Shown here piece after piece: positions 8,362 to 25,014 of a stretch of 64,000 bases of DNA (position 1 is its first letter; each line of letters starts with the position of its first letter). The stretch covers positions 2,108,001-2,172,000 of the forward strand of contig JADJWO010000001.1 of assembly GCA_016716325.1 (NCBI GenBank). The letters run 5' to 3'. This stretch comes from Nitrosomonadales bacterium. Its GTDB lineage: Bacteria; Pseudomonadota; Gammaproteobacteria; Burkholderiales; Gallionellaceae. Both the position numbers and the translations under genes were made by a program. The notes under the pieces were generated by a model that ran no database searches, had not been told where the DNA came from, and saw only the letters and a program-made list of their open reading frames with translations.

Positions 8362-9000
8362 ATGATCACCATCGCACTGTCCAAGGGACGCATCTTTGAA
8401 GAGACCATGCCGTTGCTGAAGGCGGCGGGCATTGTCGCGCTGGAAGACCCGGAGTCTTCGCGCAAGTTGATCCTGCCGACCAATCGCACGGATGTGCGGC
8501 TGATCATCGTGCGCGCCAGCGATGTGCCGACCTACGTGCAATATGGCGCGGCCGACATGGGTGTGGCCGGCAAGGATGTGCTGGACGAACACGGCGGTAC
8601 GGGTTTGTACCAACCACTGGATCTGGATATCGCGCGTTGCCGGATGATGGTGGCGGTGCGTGGCGATTTCGATTACGAATCAGCGGTACGTCAGGGCGCG
8701 CGTTTGCGCGTGGCGACCAAATACGTGCAAACGGCCAGAGCGCACTTCGCTGCCAAGGGCGTGCATGTGGACCTGATCAAGCTGTATGGCTCGATGGAAC
8801 TGGCACCACTGGTGGGTTTGTCGGACGCCATCGTGGATCTGGTGAGTAGTGGCAATACGCTCAAAGCGAACAACCTGAAAGCGGTGGAACATATCGGCGA
8901 TGTCTCGTCGCGTCTGGTGGTGAACCAGGCGGCGCTGAAATTGAAGCATGAAATCATTCAGCCGATGCTGGATTCGTTTGCCGAAACGATTGAGAAATAG
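8362..9000 (+). CDS. hisG: ATP phosphoribosyltransferase HisG, short form
   Basis: The 212-residue enzyme condenses ATP with PRPP, the first step of histidine synthesis. It has the conserved stretches IALSKGRIFEETMPLL, the ADMGVAGKDVL loop and the PRPP-binding VDLVSSGNTLKANNL. At this length the C-terminal ACT-like regulatory domain of long HisG is missing. Short HisG enzymes need the HisS-like partner HisZ, which is not in this window. It starts eight bases after murA and ends twelve bases before hisD, so these genes form one transcription unit. Confidence 0.95.
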   Translation: MITIALSKGRIFEETMPLLKAAGIVALEDPESSRKLILPTNRTDVRLIIVRASDVPTYVQYGAADMGVAGKDVLDEHGGTGLYQPLDLDIARCRMMVAVRGDFDYESAVRQGARLRVATKYVQTARAHFAAKGVHVDLIKLYGSMELAPLVGLSDAIVDLVSSGNTLKANNLKAVEHIGDVSSRLVVNQAALKLKHEIIQPMLDSFAETIEK

Positions 9001-9012
9001 GATTTGTTGCCA

Positions 9013-10308
9013 ATGAAAATCAGACGACTTTCCACAAGCAATGAAGGCTTTGATGCCGAATTGGGTAAATTGCTGGCGTTCGAGGAAACGGCCGATGAAG
9101 TGCTGGAGGCAACGGTTGCCGATATCCTGAAGGATGTCCAGTTGCGGGGTGATGCGGCGGTGCTCGAATATACCGCCAGGTTCGACCGCCTACCGCTGGC
9201 GGATGCTGAAGCGATGGAATTGCCGCGAGCCGAACTGAAGGTGGCATTCGAGGGGCTGCCTGCCGATCAGCGCAGTGCCCTGGAGCAGGCTGCGCAACGC
9301 GTGACCGATTATCACCGCAAGCAAATCCAGGCGTCGTGGAGTTATACGGACGCCGATGGCACGCTGCTGGGTCAACAGGTGACCCCGCTGGATCGTGTGG
9401 GGCTGTATGTGCCGGGCGGCAAGGCGGCTTACCCGTCTTCCGTGTTGATGAACGCACTGCCAGCGAAAGTGGCCGGGGTGGCTGAGCTGATCATGGTCGT
9501 GCCGACCCCGGATGGGGTGAAGAACCAATTGGTGCTGGCGGCAGCGCACCTTTCCGGTGTGGATCGCGTGTTCACGATCGGCGGTGCGCAGGCGGTGGCC
9601 GCATTGGCCTACGGCACGGCAAGTATACCCAAGGTGGACAAGATCGTCGGTCCCGGAAATGCCTATGTGGCCTCGGCGAAACGCCGTGTATTCGGCGTTT
9701 GCGGGATAGATATGGTGGCCGGGCCATCGGAAATTCTGGTGATCTGTGACGGGCAGACCGATCCTGACTGGGTGGCGATGGATCTGTTCTCCCAAGCTGA
9801 ACATGACGAGTTGGCGCAGGCCATTCTGTTGTCTCCCGATGCGGAATTCAACGAGGCGGTTGCGGCCAGCGCAGACCGGTTACTGGAACAGATGCCGCGC
9901 AAGGATATCATTCGGACCGCATTGGAGAATCGCGGCGCATTGATCCATGTGGCCGATATGGACGAAGCGTGCCGCATCAGTAACCGCATCGCACCGGAGC
10001 ATCTGGAGCTGTCCGTGGCCAATCCGCAAGCACTGCTACCCAAGCTCAGGCATGCCGGTGCGATTTTCATGGGCCGTTACACGTCCGAATCGCTGGGTGA
10101 CTACTGCGCCGGCCCGAACCATGTGCTACCGACCTCCGGTACGGCGCGTTTTTCCTCTCCGTTAGGCGTCTACGATTTCCAGAAACGCAGCAGTCTCATT
10201 CAGGTGTCCGCGCAAGGTGCGCAATCTCTGGGGGCTATTGCTTCGGTACTGGCGTTTGGCGAGGGATTGCAGGCGCACGCCCAATCGGCATTGTTCAGGA
10301 GAAAATGA
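9013..10308 (+). CDS. hisD: histidinol dehydrogenase HisD
   Basis: The 431-residue zinc enzyme oxidises L-histidinol to L-histidine in two NAD-dependent steps. Recognisable segments are PLDRVGLYVPGGKAAYPSSV, the nucleotide-binding VDKIVGPGNAYVASAKR, AGPSEILVICD, and APEHLEL plus GDYCAGPNHVLPTSGTA, which carry zinc and catalytic His/Glu residues in the family. The ATG at 9013 is preferred to the TTG at 9004 because AGGA at 8999-9002 is correctly spaced only for the ATG. hisC, often next, is not present; tRNA genes follow instead. The gap 10309-10380 shows no convincing terminator. Confidence 0.96.
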   Translation: MKIRRLSTSNEGFDAELGKLLAFEETADEVLEATVADILKDVQLRGDAAVLEYTARFDRLPLADAEAMELPRAELKVAFEGLPADQRSALEQAAQRVTDYHRKQIQASWSYTDADGTLLGQQVTPLDRVGLYVPGGKAAYPSSVLMNALPAKVAGVAELIMVVPTPDGVKNQLVLAAAHLSGVDRVFTIGGAQAVAALAYGTASIPKVDKIVGPGNAYVASAKRRVFGVCGIDMVAGPSEILVICDGQTDPDWVAMDLFSQAEHDELAQAILLSPDAEFNEAVAASADRLLEQMPRKDIIRTALENRGALIHVADMDEACRISNRIAPEHLELSVANPQALLPKLRHAGAIFMGRYTSESLGDYCAGPNHVLPTSGTARFSSPLGVYDFQKRSSLIQVSAQGAQSLGAIASVLAFGEGLQAHAQSALFRRK

Positions 10309-10380
10309 CTTCCGGGGTGGGGGTTGTCCGTTGTCGGTAGCGCGGATGGTCTGCTTCTTGCTGTGAAATACAGATTTCCT

Positions 10381-10409
10381 TTGACACGATTTGCTGAAAT
10401 GTGGATAAT
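10381..10409 (+). promoter_or_regulatory. strong sigma70 promoter of the tRNA-tufB operon
   Basis: A perfect -35 TTGACA (10381-10386), a 17-base spacer and GATAAT (10404-10409) lie 14 bases before tRNA-Tyr. The following bases CGCGGGC make a GC-rich discriminator, which in proteobacteria is typical of stable-RNA promoters under stringent (ppGpp) control. This is the best -35/-10 match in the window. Confidence 0.8.
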
Positions 10410-10423
10410 CGCGGGCTCTTTTT

Positions 10424-10509
10424 GGAGGGGTGGCCGAGTGGTTAAAGGCAGCAGACTGTAAATCTGCCCTCTTACGAGTACGATGGTTCGAATCCGTCCC
10501 CCTCCACCA
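10424..10509 (+). tRNA. tRNA-Tyr (GTA)
   Basis: A class II tRNA of 86 bases with encoded CCA. The acceptor stem GGAGGGG pairs with CCCCTCC; the anticodon GTA is at 10458-10460; a long variable arm and the GGTTCGAATCC T-arm follow. It is the first gene of the tRNA-Tyr/Gly/Thr-tuf operon. Confidence 0.97.
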
Positions 10510-10581
10510 AAATGATGCAGTAAAGTTTGACTGGGCGGCGATGGGCGTTTGATTGCTTGGTCGCGGTGGCGGCGAAGTTGT

Positions 10582-10655
10582 GCGGGTGTAGCTCAATGGT
10601 AGAGCAGAAGCCTTCCAAGCTTACGACGAGGGTTCGATTCCCTTCACCCGCTCCA
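10582..10655 (+). tRNA. tRNA-Gly (TCC)
   Basis: A 74-base tRNA with encoded CCA. The acceptor stem GCGGGTG pairs with CACCCGC, the D-loop reads AATGGTA, and the anticodon TCC is at 10614-10616. The T-arm is GGGTTCGATTCCC. Second of three tRNA genes upstream of tuf. Confidence 0.97.
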
Positions 10656-10665
10656 GTAGGTTTTT

Positions 10666-10740
<75 letters not shown>

Positions 10741-10789
10741 GTAATTTTGTATTTTTATTGTTAACGTTTGACATTGATAAGGAAAAATC

Positions 10790-11980
<1,191 letters not shown>

Positions 11981-11997
11981 TAGATAGCGCAATGCTG

Positions 11998-12021
11998 GCG
12001 GGGCGAAGGAATTCGCTCCGC
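11998..12021 (+). terminator. hairpin with GGAA tetraloop between tuf and tRNA-Trp
   Basis: GCGGGGCGAA pairs with TTCGCTCCGC (one G-U) around a GGAA tetraloop. No clean T-run follows, so it is more likely an RNA-processing or stabilising hairpin, or at most a weak terminator, ahead of the tRNA-Trp-secE segment. Confidence 0.4.
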
Positions 12022-12041
12022 TGTTGTTGTAATGGGTTTAT

Positions 12042-12117
12042 AGGCCAGTAGCTCAATTGGTAGAGTATCGGTCTCCAAAACCGAGGGTTGGGGGTTCGAG
12101 ACCCTCCTGGCCTGCCA
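12042..12117 (+). tRNA. tRNA-Trp (CCA)
   Basis: A 76-base tRNA with encoded CCA. The acceptor stem AGGCCAG pairs with CTGGCCT, the anticodon stem TCGGT pairs with ACCGA and the anticodon CCA is at 12075-12077. tRNA-Trp directly before secE is the normal arrangement in betaproteobacteria. Confidence 0.97.
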
Positions 12118-12151
12118 AGAAGTTTAGTAACAATTGATTGGAATGGTCACC

Positions 12152-12499
12152 ATGGCGGACAAAATCAAGTTGCTCGTTGCTCTGCTGTTGGTTGCGGCGG
12201 GGGTCGCAGGTTTTTATTACCTGCAGGACAGTGCGGCGGTGTTGAGGCTGGCTTCGGTGCTGGTTGGTCTGGCGGCGGCGGCGGGTGTGGGTTTGACCAG
12301 CGAGCCCGGCAGGCGGTTCTTTGCGTTTGGCGGCGATTCCGTTGCCGAGGCAAAGCGCGTAGTTTGGCCGACCAGGAAGGAGACGCTGCAAACCACCGGT
12401 GTGGTGATTCTGTTCGCAATAACGATGGCGCTGTTTCTCTGGGCGGTGGATGCCGGTTTGATGATGGTGGTGAATAAGCTGATGGGACGAGGTGAATAA
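12152..12499 (+). CDS. secE: preprotein translocase subunit SecE
   Basis: The 115-residue inner-membrane subunit clamps SecY in the SecYEG channel. Three hydrophobic helices are visible (LLVALLLVAAGVAGFYYL; VLRLASVLVGLAAAAGVGL; VVILFAITMALFLWAVDA), as in the long proteobacterial form. The conserved amphipathic motif EAKRVVWPTRKETLQTT precedes the last helix. An ATG at 12143 and a TTG at 12134 are in frame, but 12152 has the best spacing to GGAA and gives the expected MADK start. The stop overlaps the first base of nusG. Confidence 0.93.
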   Translation: MADKIKLLVALLLVAAGVAGFYYLQDSAAVLRLASVLVGLAAAAGVGLTSEPGRRFFAFGGDSVAEAKRVVWPTRKETLQTTGVVILFAITMALFLWAVDAGLMMVVNKLMGRGE

Positions 12500-13032
12500 T
12501 GGCCATGCATTGGTATGTAGTTCATACGTACTCGCAGTTTGAGAAAAGCGTGCAGCGTGCATTGGCCGAGCGTATTCAGCGTGAGGGCATGCAGGATAAA
12601 TTCGGCCAGATTCTGGTGCCGGTTGAGGAAGTCGTGGAACTGAAGTCCGGCCAGAAGAGCATCAGCGAACGCAAGTTCTTTCCCGGCTATGTGCTGGTCG
12701 AGATGGAAATGACCGATGAAAGCTGGCACTTGGTGAAAAATACGCCCAAAGTGACCGGTTTCTTGGGTGGTTCCGCGATGAAGCCGACCCCGATCAGTGC
12801 GAAGGAAGTTGAGAACATCATGCAGCAGATGCAGGCCGGGATCGAGAAGCCCAGGCCCAAGGTGCTGTTTGAGGTGGGTGAAACGGTGCGCGTCAAGGAC
12901 GGTCCGTTCACGGACTTCAATGGTACGGTTGAGGATGTCAATTACGACAAGAGCAAAATACGTGTGGCGGTGGCCATCTTTGGTCGTTCGACACCCGTGG
13001 AACTGGATTTCGGCCAAGTAGAGAAAGGCTGA
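12499..13032 (+). CDS. nusG: transcription termination/antitermination factor NusG
   Basis: The 177-residue factor binds RNA polymerase and, through its KOW domain, Rho or ribosomal protein S10. The N-terminal NGN domain starts HWYVVHTYSQFEKSVQRAL. The C-terminal KOW motif (VGETVRVKDGPFTDFNGTVEDVN) begins near residue 126. The ATG at 12499 overlaps the secE stop by one base; a second ATG lies two codons downstream. The gap to rplK contains a strong hairpin. Confidence 0.96.
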   Translation: MAMHWYVVHTYSQFEKSVQRALAERIQREGMQDKFGQILVPVEEVVELKSGQKSISERKFFPGYVLVEMEMTDESWHLVKNTPKVTGFLGGSAMKPTPISAKEVENIMQQMQAGIEKPRPKVLFEVGETVRVKDGPFTDFNGTVEDVNYDKSKIRVAVAIFGRSTPVELDFGQVEKG

Positions 13033-13051
13033 AGAGCGAGAAATAAGATTT

Positions 13052-13090
13052 GGGGAACGCAGCCTGCAAAAAATGCAGATGCCGTTTCCC
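13052..13090 (+). terminator. two-part hairpin between nusG and rplK
   Basis: GGGGAACG (13052-13059) pairs with CGTTTCCC (13083-13090), one pair being G-U. An inner CTGCA/TGCAG stem has a loop of A residues. The sequence ATTTGTTGTTT follows. It could be a weak terminator or processing site separating secE-nusG from the L11 operon. The remaining bases to rplK (13091-13158) contain a second small dyad, GAGAC...GTCTC, possibly part of an L1-binding leader. Confidence 0.45.
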
Positions 13091-13158
13091 ATTTGTTGTT
13101 TCTCATGTTGGGGAGAGACCGAGCGTCTCGCTGGTACCCGTTAGAGTAGGAGTGCATC

Positions 13159-13593
13159 ATGGCAAAGAAAATCGTCGGCTATATCAAGCTGCAAGTCCCG
13201 GCCGGTAAGGCCAATCCCAGTCCCCCCATCGGTCCAGCACTGGGTCAGCGCGGACTGAATATCATGGAATTCTGCAAGGCGTTCAATGCGCAAACCCAGG
13301 GCGTGGAGCCGGGTCTGCCGATTCCTTGCGTGATCACGGCGTATGCGGACAAGAGCTTCACTTTCGTGATGAAGACGCCCCCCGCAACCATCCTGATCAA
13401 GAAGGCTGCCGGCATCCAGAAGGGCAGCAAGACGCCCCATACCGACAAGGTCGGCAACCTGACCCGCAAGCAGGCGGAAGAGATCGCGACGACCAAGATG
13501 CCGGATCTGACGGCCGCTGATATGGATGCTGCAGTGCGCACCATCGCCGGCAGCGCGCGCAGCATAGGCATCACTGTGGAAGGAGTGAAATAA
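13159..13593 (+). CDS. rplK: 50S ribosomal protein L11
   Basis: A 144-residue protein that binds the GTPase-associated region of 23S rRNA and is needed for RelA activation and for thiostrepton action. The N-terminal domain opens KKIVGYIKLQVPAGKANPSPP and contains the Pro-rich PPIGPALGQRGLNIMEFCKAF. The C-terminal RNA-binding domain carries AAGIQKGSKTPH. AGTAGGAG precedes the ATG. It is the first gene of rplK-rplA, which L1 regulates in other bacteria, and it lies one base before rplA. Confidence 0.97.
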   Translation: MAKKIVGYIKLQVPAGKANPSPPIGPALGQRGLNIMEFCKAFNAQTQGVEPGLPIPCVITAYADKSFTFVMKTPPATILIKKAAGIQKGSKTPHTDKVGNLTRKQAEEIATTKMPDLTAADMDAAVRTIAGSARSIGITVEGVK

Positions 13594-13594
13594 C

Positions 13595-14290
13595 ATGGCT
13601 AACGTTTCCAAACGCTACAAGGCGGTCGCCGCCAAAGTCGACCGCAGCAAACTGTATCCTTTGAACGATGCGCTGAATCTGGTCAAGGAAACTGCCGTGG
13701 CGAAATTCGACGAATCCATTGATGTCGCTGTGAATCTGGGCATTGATGCCAAGAAATCCGACCAGCTGGTGCGTGGCTCTGTCGTGCTGCCGAAAGGTAC
13801 TGGCAAAACCATGCGCGTGGCGGTGTTCGCGCAGGGCGCGAAGGCAGAAGAAGCCAAGGCTGCCGGTGCCGATATCGTTGGTTTTGAAGACTTGGCCGAA
13901 TCCATTAAGGGCGGCAACCTGAATTTCGACGTGCTGATCGCCAGTCCGGACGCGATGCGTCTGGTCGGCCAACTGGGTCAGATCCTCGGTCCGCGCGGCC
14001 TGATGCCTAATCCCAAGGTGGGTACGGTGTCCGCAGACGTGGCGGGTGCAGTGAAGAACGCCAAGGCCGGCCAAGTGCAATACCGTACCGACAAGAATGG
14101 TATCGTGCAATGCACAATCGGCCGCGCTTCGTTCGCGCCGGAAGACTTGCGCGAGAACCTGCTGGCGTTGATCGATGCGTTGAACAAGGCCAAGCCTGCC
14201 GCGTCCAAAGGTGTGTACCTGAAGAAGGTTTCCATCTCCAGTACGATGGGTGCGGGTATTCGCGTGGAACAGGCCAGTCTGGCCGCATAA
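13595..14290 (+). CDS. rplA: 50S ribosomal protein L1
   Basis: The 231-residue L1-stalk protein binds 23S rRNA near the E site and, in other bacteria, represses its own rplK-rplA mRNA. The signature GQILGPRGLMPNPKVGTV is present, as is the N-terminal SKRYKAVAAKVDR. It starts one base after the rplK stop, with AAGGAG supplied by the end of rplK, so translation is coupled. A perfect eight-base-pair hairpin follows the gene at 14303-14322. Confidence 0.97.
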   Translation: MANVSKRYKAVAAKVDRSKLYPLNDALNLVKETAVAKFDESIDVAVNLGIDAKKSDQLVRGSVVLPKGTGKTMRVAVFAQGAKAEEAKAAGADIVGFEDLAESIKGGNLNFDVLIASPDAMRLVGQLGQILGPRGLMPNPKVGTVSADVAGAVKNAKAGQVQYRTDKNGIVQCTIGRASFAPEDLRENLLALIDALNKAKPAASKGVYLKKVSISSTMGAGIRVEQASLAA

Positions 14291-14302
14291 ATGTTTTAAG
14301 TC

Positions 14303-14530
14303 GGCGGGACGTATGTCCCGCCGTAACCGCTTTTGGAGTGCTGGCGTGCTGACAGCGTCCAAGACCGTAGGTGCCGAAGGAGCGATTGGCCTTGGGCTTA
14401 AATGGCGGAGCAATCTGCCGGCCCACGTAGATGGTGTGCCCGCGAGCAGGAATCGTCATTCTTCTGGCTCAAGGTCGCAGTTGTAACGGGTGGAACGTAC
14501 GCAAGTGCGTTCCGGATATATTTAAGGAGG
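14303..14530 (+). promoter_or_regulatory. intercistronic hairpin and L10-type mRNA leader
   Basis: This 245-base gap between rplA and rplJ is gene-free. It begins with GGCGGGAC/GTCCCGCC around GTAT (14303-14322). Further on, AAGACCGTAGGTGCCG (from about 14361) and CCCACGTAGATGG (from about 14420) resemble the paired elements of the proteobacterial L10 leader, where L10-(L7/L12)4 binds to repress rplJL. The AAGGAGG of rplJ ends the region. Assignment is by position and motif resemblance; I have not folded it computationally. Confidence 0.6.
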
Positions 14531-14535
14531 AAGAC

Positions 14536-15033
14536 TTGAGTCTCAATCTGCAACAAAAACAAGCCGTGGTCGCGGAAGTCGGTGCCCAAGTGGCGCAGGC
14601 TCAGACCATCGTCTTGGCAGAGTATCGCGGCATCGAAGTCGGCGACATCACCAGGTTGCGTGCCAACGCGCGCAACTCCGGGGTGTATTTCCACGTGTTG
14701 AAGAACACGCTGGCGCGCCGCGCGGTGCAGGGTACTCCGTTCGAAGCCTTGGCTGACAAGATGGTCGGCCCGCTGGTGTACAGCATCAGCGCGGATGCCG
14801 TTGCGGCCGCCAAGGTAGTGTACGAGTTCGCCAAGACGAACGACAAGCTGGTCGTGAAGGCAGGTTCCTACAACGGCAAGATGCTGGATGCTGCAGGCGT
14901 GAATGCGCTGGCTTCCGTGCCGTCGAAGGAAGTTCTGCTGGCACAACTGTGTGGTTTGCTGCAATCGCCGGTTTCTGGCTTGGCTCGCGTACTCAGCGCA
15001 GTGGCCGAGCAGAAGGAACCCGCTGCAGCTTGA
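14536..15033 (+). CDS. rplJ: 50S ribosomal protein L10
   Basis: The 165-residue stalk base protein anchors L7/L12 dimers and autoregulates rplJL. The N-terminus reads SLNLQQKQAVVAEVG, and AEYRGIEVGDITRLRANAR follows. The start is a TTG at 14536 five bases after a perfect AAGGAGG (14524-14530). Upstream in-frame codons lie inside the L10 leader and are not credible. A TTG start with a perfect ribosome binding site suggests tuned initiation. Confidence 0.96.
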   Translation: MSLNLQQKQAVVAEVGAQVAQAQTIVLAEYRGIEVGDITRLRANARNSGVYFHVLKNTLARRAVQGTPFEALADKMVGPLVYSISADAVAAAKVVYEFAKTNDKLVVKAGSYNGKMLDAAGVNALASVPSKEVLLAQLCGLLQSPVSGLARVLSAVAEQKEPAAA

Positions 15034-15064
15034 TCTGATTAATTTATAAAGTTAGGAAAATAAC

Positions 15065-15445
15065 ATGGCATTCGATAAAGACGCATTTTTGACAGCTTTG
15101 GACGGCATGTCCGTGCTGGAATTGAACGAGTTGGTCAAGGCAATTGAAGAGAAGTTTGGCGTGTCTGCTGCTGCGATGGCAGCTCCCTCTGCTGGTGGTG
15201 CTGCCGCTGGCGGTGCTGCCGCTGCTGCCGAACAGACCGAATTCACTGTGATGCTCAAGGGCGTCGGTGACAACAAGGTGAACGTCATCAAGGCAGTTCG
15301 CGCTATTACCGGCCTGGGCCTGAAGGAAGCCAAGGATCTGGTCGATGGCGCACCGAAGGCGGTCAAGGAAGGTGTTTCCAAGGCGGATGCCGATGCTGCA
15401 TTGAAGCAGTTGGTTGAAGCTGGCGCGACTGCCGAACTTAAGTAA
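15065..15445 (+). CDS. rplL: 50S ribosomal protein L7/L12
   Basis: A 126-residue multi-copy stalk protein that recruits translation GTPases. The helical N-terminal dimerisation domain (to about residue 36) is followed by an Ala/Gly-rich hinge, and then by the C-terminal factor-binding domain with KVNVIKAVRAITGLGLKEAK. AGTTAGGAAAAT precedes the ATG. A hairpin with a T-run lies 17 bases after the stop and separates rplL from rpoB. Confidence 0.97.
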   Translation: MAFDKDAFLTALDGMSVLELNELVKAIEEKFGVSAAAMAAPSAGGAAAGGAAAAAEQTEFTVMLKGVGDNKVNVIKAVRAITGLGLKEAKDLVDGAPKAVKEGVSKADADAALKQLVEAGATAELK

Positions 15446-15461
15446 GGCGGTTTGCTGCAGG

Positions 15462-15491
15462 AAGGCTGGCGGATATCACCGTCAGCCTTTT
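15462..15491 (+). terminator. attenuator/terminator between rplL and rpoB
   Basis: AAGGCTGGCGG (15462-15472) pairs with CCGTCAGCCTT (15479-15489), an 11-bp stem with one G-U pair and the loop ATATCA; the downstream arm runs into TTTT. Its position matches the partial terminator that lowers rpoBC expression relative to rplL in enterobacteria. Confidence 0.75.
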
Positions 15492-15617
15492 GCCGCTTTA
15501 AGAAGTCAGCGGACAGAAAAGGACGGAATACATTCTGCCCCCTGATTTTTTGCTACGGGACGATTTGCTGTTTGTGCCGTTTCTGAAACTTCGTAATCCC
15601 TTAATCGTGGAGATTGT

Positions 15618-19694
<4,077 letters not shown>

Positions 19695-19729
19695 TAGCGG
19701 TTCTGGCACAAGACGAATAGGAGTCTCAC

Positions 19730-23989
<4,260 letters not shown>

Positions 23990-24007
23990 AATTCGCAACC
24001 TTTTTTG

Positions 24008-24054
24008 CCGTCGCAGCGGACCGGATTTTGTCATGCTGCGACGGTGAGTTTTTT
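24008..24054 (+). terminator. rho-independent terminator after rpoC
   Basis: CCGTCGCAGC (24008-24017) pairs perfectly with GCTGCGACGG (24035-24044), and a T-run follows at 24049-24054. It should end rpoBC transcription. The str operon begins about 50 bases later, but I see no convincing -35/-10 pair in between. Confidence 0.85.
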
Positions 24055-24105
24055 GTTTGTTGATTTTTAACGAATTTTTCGGAATCTTTTTAGGATGTGT
24101 AGATA

Positions 24106-24483
24106 ATGCCAACCATTAACCAGTTGATCCGCAAGCCGCGTGTTGCAATCGTAGAAAAGAGCAAGGTGCCTGCCTTGGAAGGTTCTCCGCAAAAACGCGG
24201 TGTGTGTACGCGTGTGTATACCACGACCCCCAAGAAGCCTAACTCTGCGTTGCGTAAGGTAGCCAAGGTTCGCTTGACCAATGGTTTCGAAGTCATCTCC
24301 TACATCGGTGGCGAGGGCCATAACCTGCAGGAGCACTCGGTGGTGCTGTTGCGCGGTGGTCGTGTAAAGGATCTGCCGGGTGTGCGTTATCACATGGTGC
24401 GCGGCAGTCTGGATACTGCAGGTGTGAAGGATCGCAAGCAGGCGCGCTCCAAGTACGGTGCGAAGCGCGCCAAGAAGGCGTAA
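24106..24483 (+). CDS. rpsL: 30S ribosomal protein S12
   Basis: The 125-residue decoding-centre protein. The segments TPKKPNSALRKVAKV and GGRVKDLPGVRYH keep the lysines whose mutation gives streptomycin resistance in other bacteria (K43 and K88 equivalents), so this copy looks streptomycin-sensitive. It heads the str operon rpsL-rpsG-fusA-tuf. The N-terminal PTINQLIRKPR is standard. AGGA precedes the ATG by ten bases. Confidence 0.97.
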   Translation: MPTINQLIRKPRVAIVEKSKVPALEGSPQKRGVCTRVYTTTPKKPNSALRKVAKVRLTNGFEVISYIGGEGHNLQEHSVVLLRGGRVKDLPGVRYHMVRGSLDTAGVKDRKQARSKYGAKRAKKA

Positions 24484-24516
24484 GTCTGATTTTCAAGTAA
24501 TTCATTCGAGGTTGAT

Positions 24517-24987
24517 ATGCCAAGACGCAGAGAAGTCCCCAAACGCGAAGTCCTGCCTGATCCGAAGTTCGGTAATCAGGACCTGTCCAAGTTCGTGAAC
24601 GTATTGATGACGGCCGGTAAGAAGTCGGTCGCGGAGCGCATTCTGTACGGTGCGCTGGAGCAGGTCGGCAAGAAGACCGGCAAGGACGCGATCGAGGTGT
24701 TCAATCTGGCGTTGAACAATGCCAAGCCGCAAGTCGAGGTGAAGAGTCGTCGTGTGGGCGGTGCGAACTATCAGGTTCCGGTCGAGGTGCGTCCTTCGCG
24801 TCGCATGGCCTTGTCGATGCGTTGGTTGCGCGAAGCGGCTCGCAAGCGTGGCGAGAAGTCCATGGATATGCGTCTGGCCGGTGAATTGATTGACGCATCC
24901 GAGGGTCGCGGTGGCGCCGTCAAGAAGCGCGAAGAAGTACATCGTATGGCAGAAGCCAACAAGGCGTTCTCGCATTTCCGTTTCTAA
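24517..24987 (+). CDS. rpsG: 30S ribosomal protein S7
   Basis: The 156-residue primary binder of the 3' major domain of 16S rRNA and translational repressor of the str operon in E. coli. Landmarks are MPRRREVPKREVLPDPKF at the start and GGANYQVPVEVRPSRRMALS in the middle. The C-terminus, ending KAFSHFRF, matches the shorter non-extended form. It lies 33 bases after rpsL and 27 before fusA. Confidence 0.97.
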   Translation: MPRRREVPKREVLPDPKFGNQDLSKFVNVLMTAGKKSVAERILYGALEQVGKKTGKDAIEVFNLALNNAKPQVEVKSRRVGGANYQVPVEVRPSRRMALSMRWLREAARKRGEKSMDMRLAGELIDASEGRGGAVKKREEVHRMAEANKAFSHFRF

Positions 24988-25014
24988 TCAAGTAAAGACA
25001 GTCAGGTAATCATC

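Noticed and set aside
11981..12041. Hairpin after tuf1 as a full rho-independent terminator.
   Set aside because: The stem is good, but no T-run follows. tRNA-Trp and secE lie downstream without a visible promoter, so full termination is unlikely.
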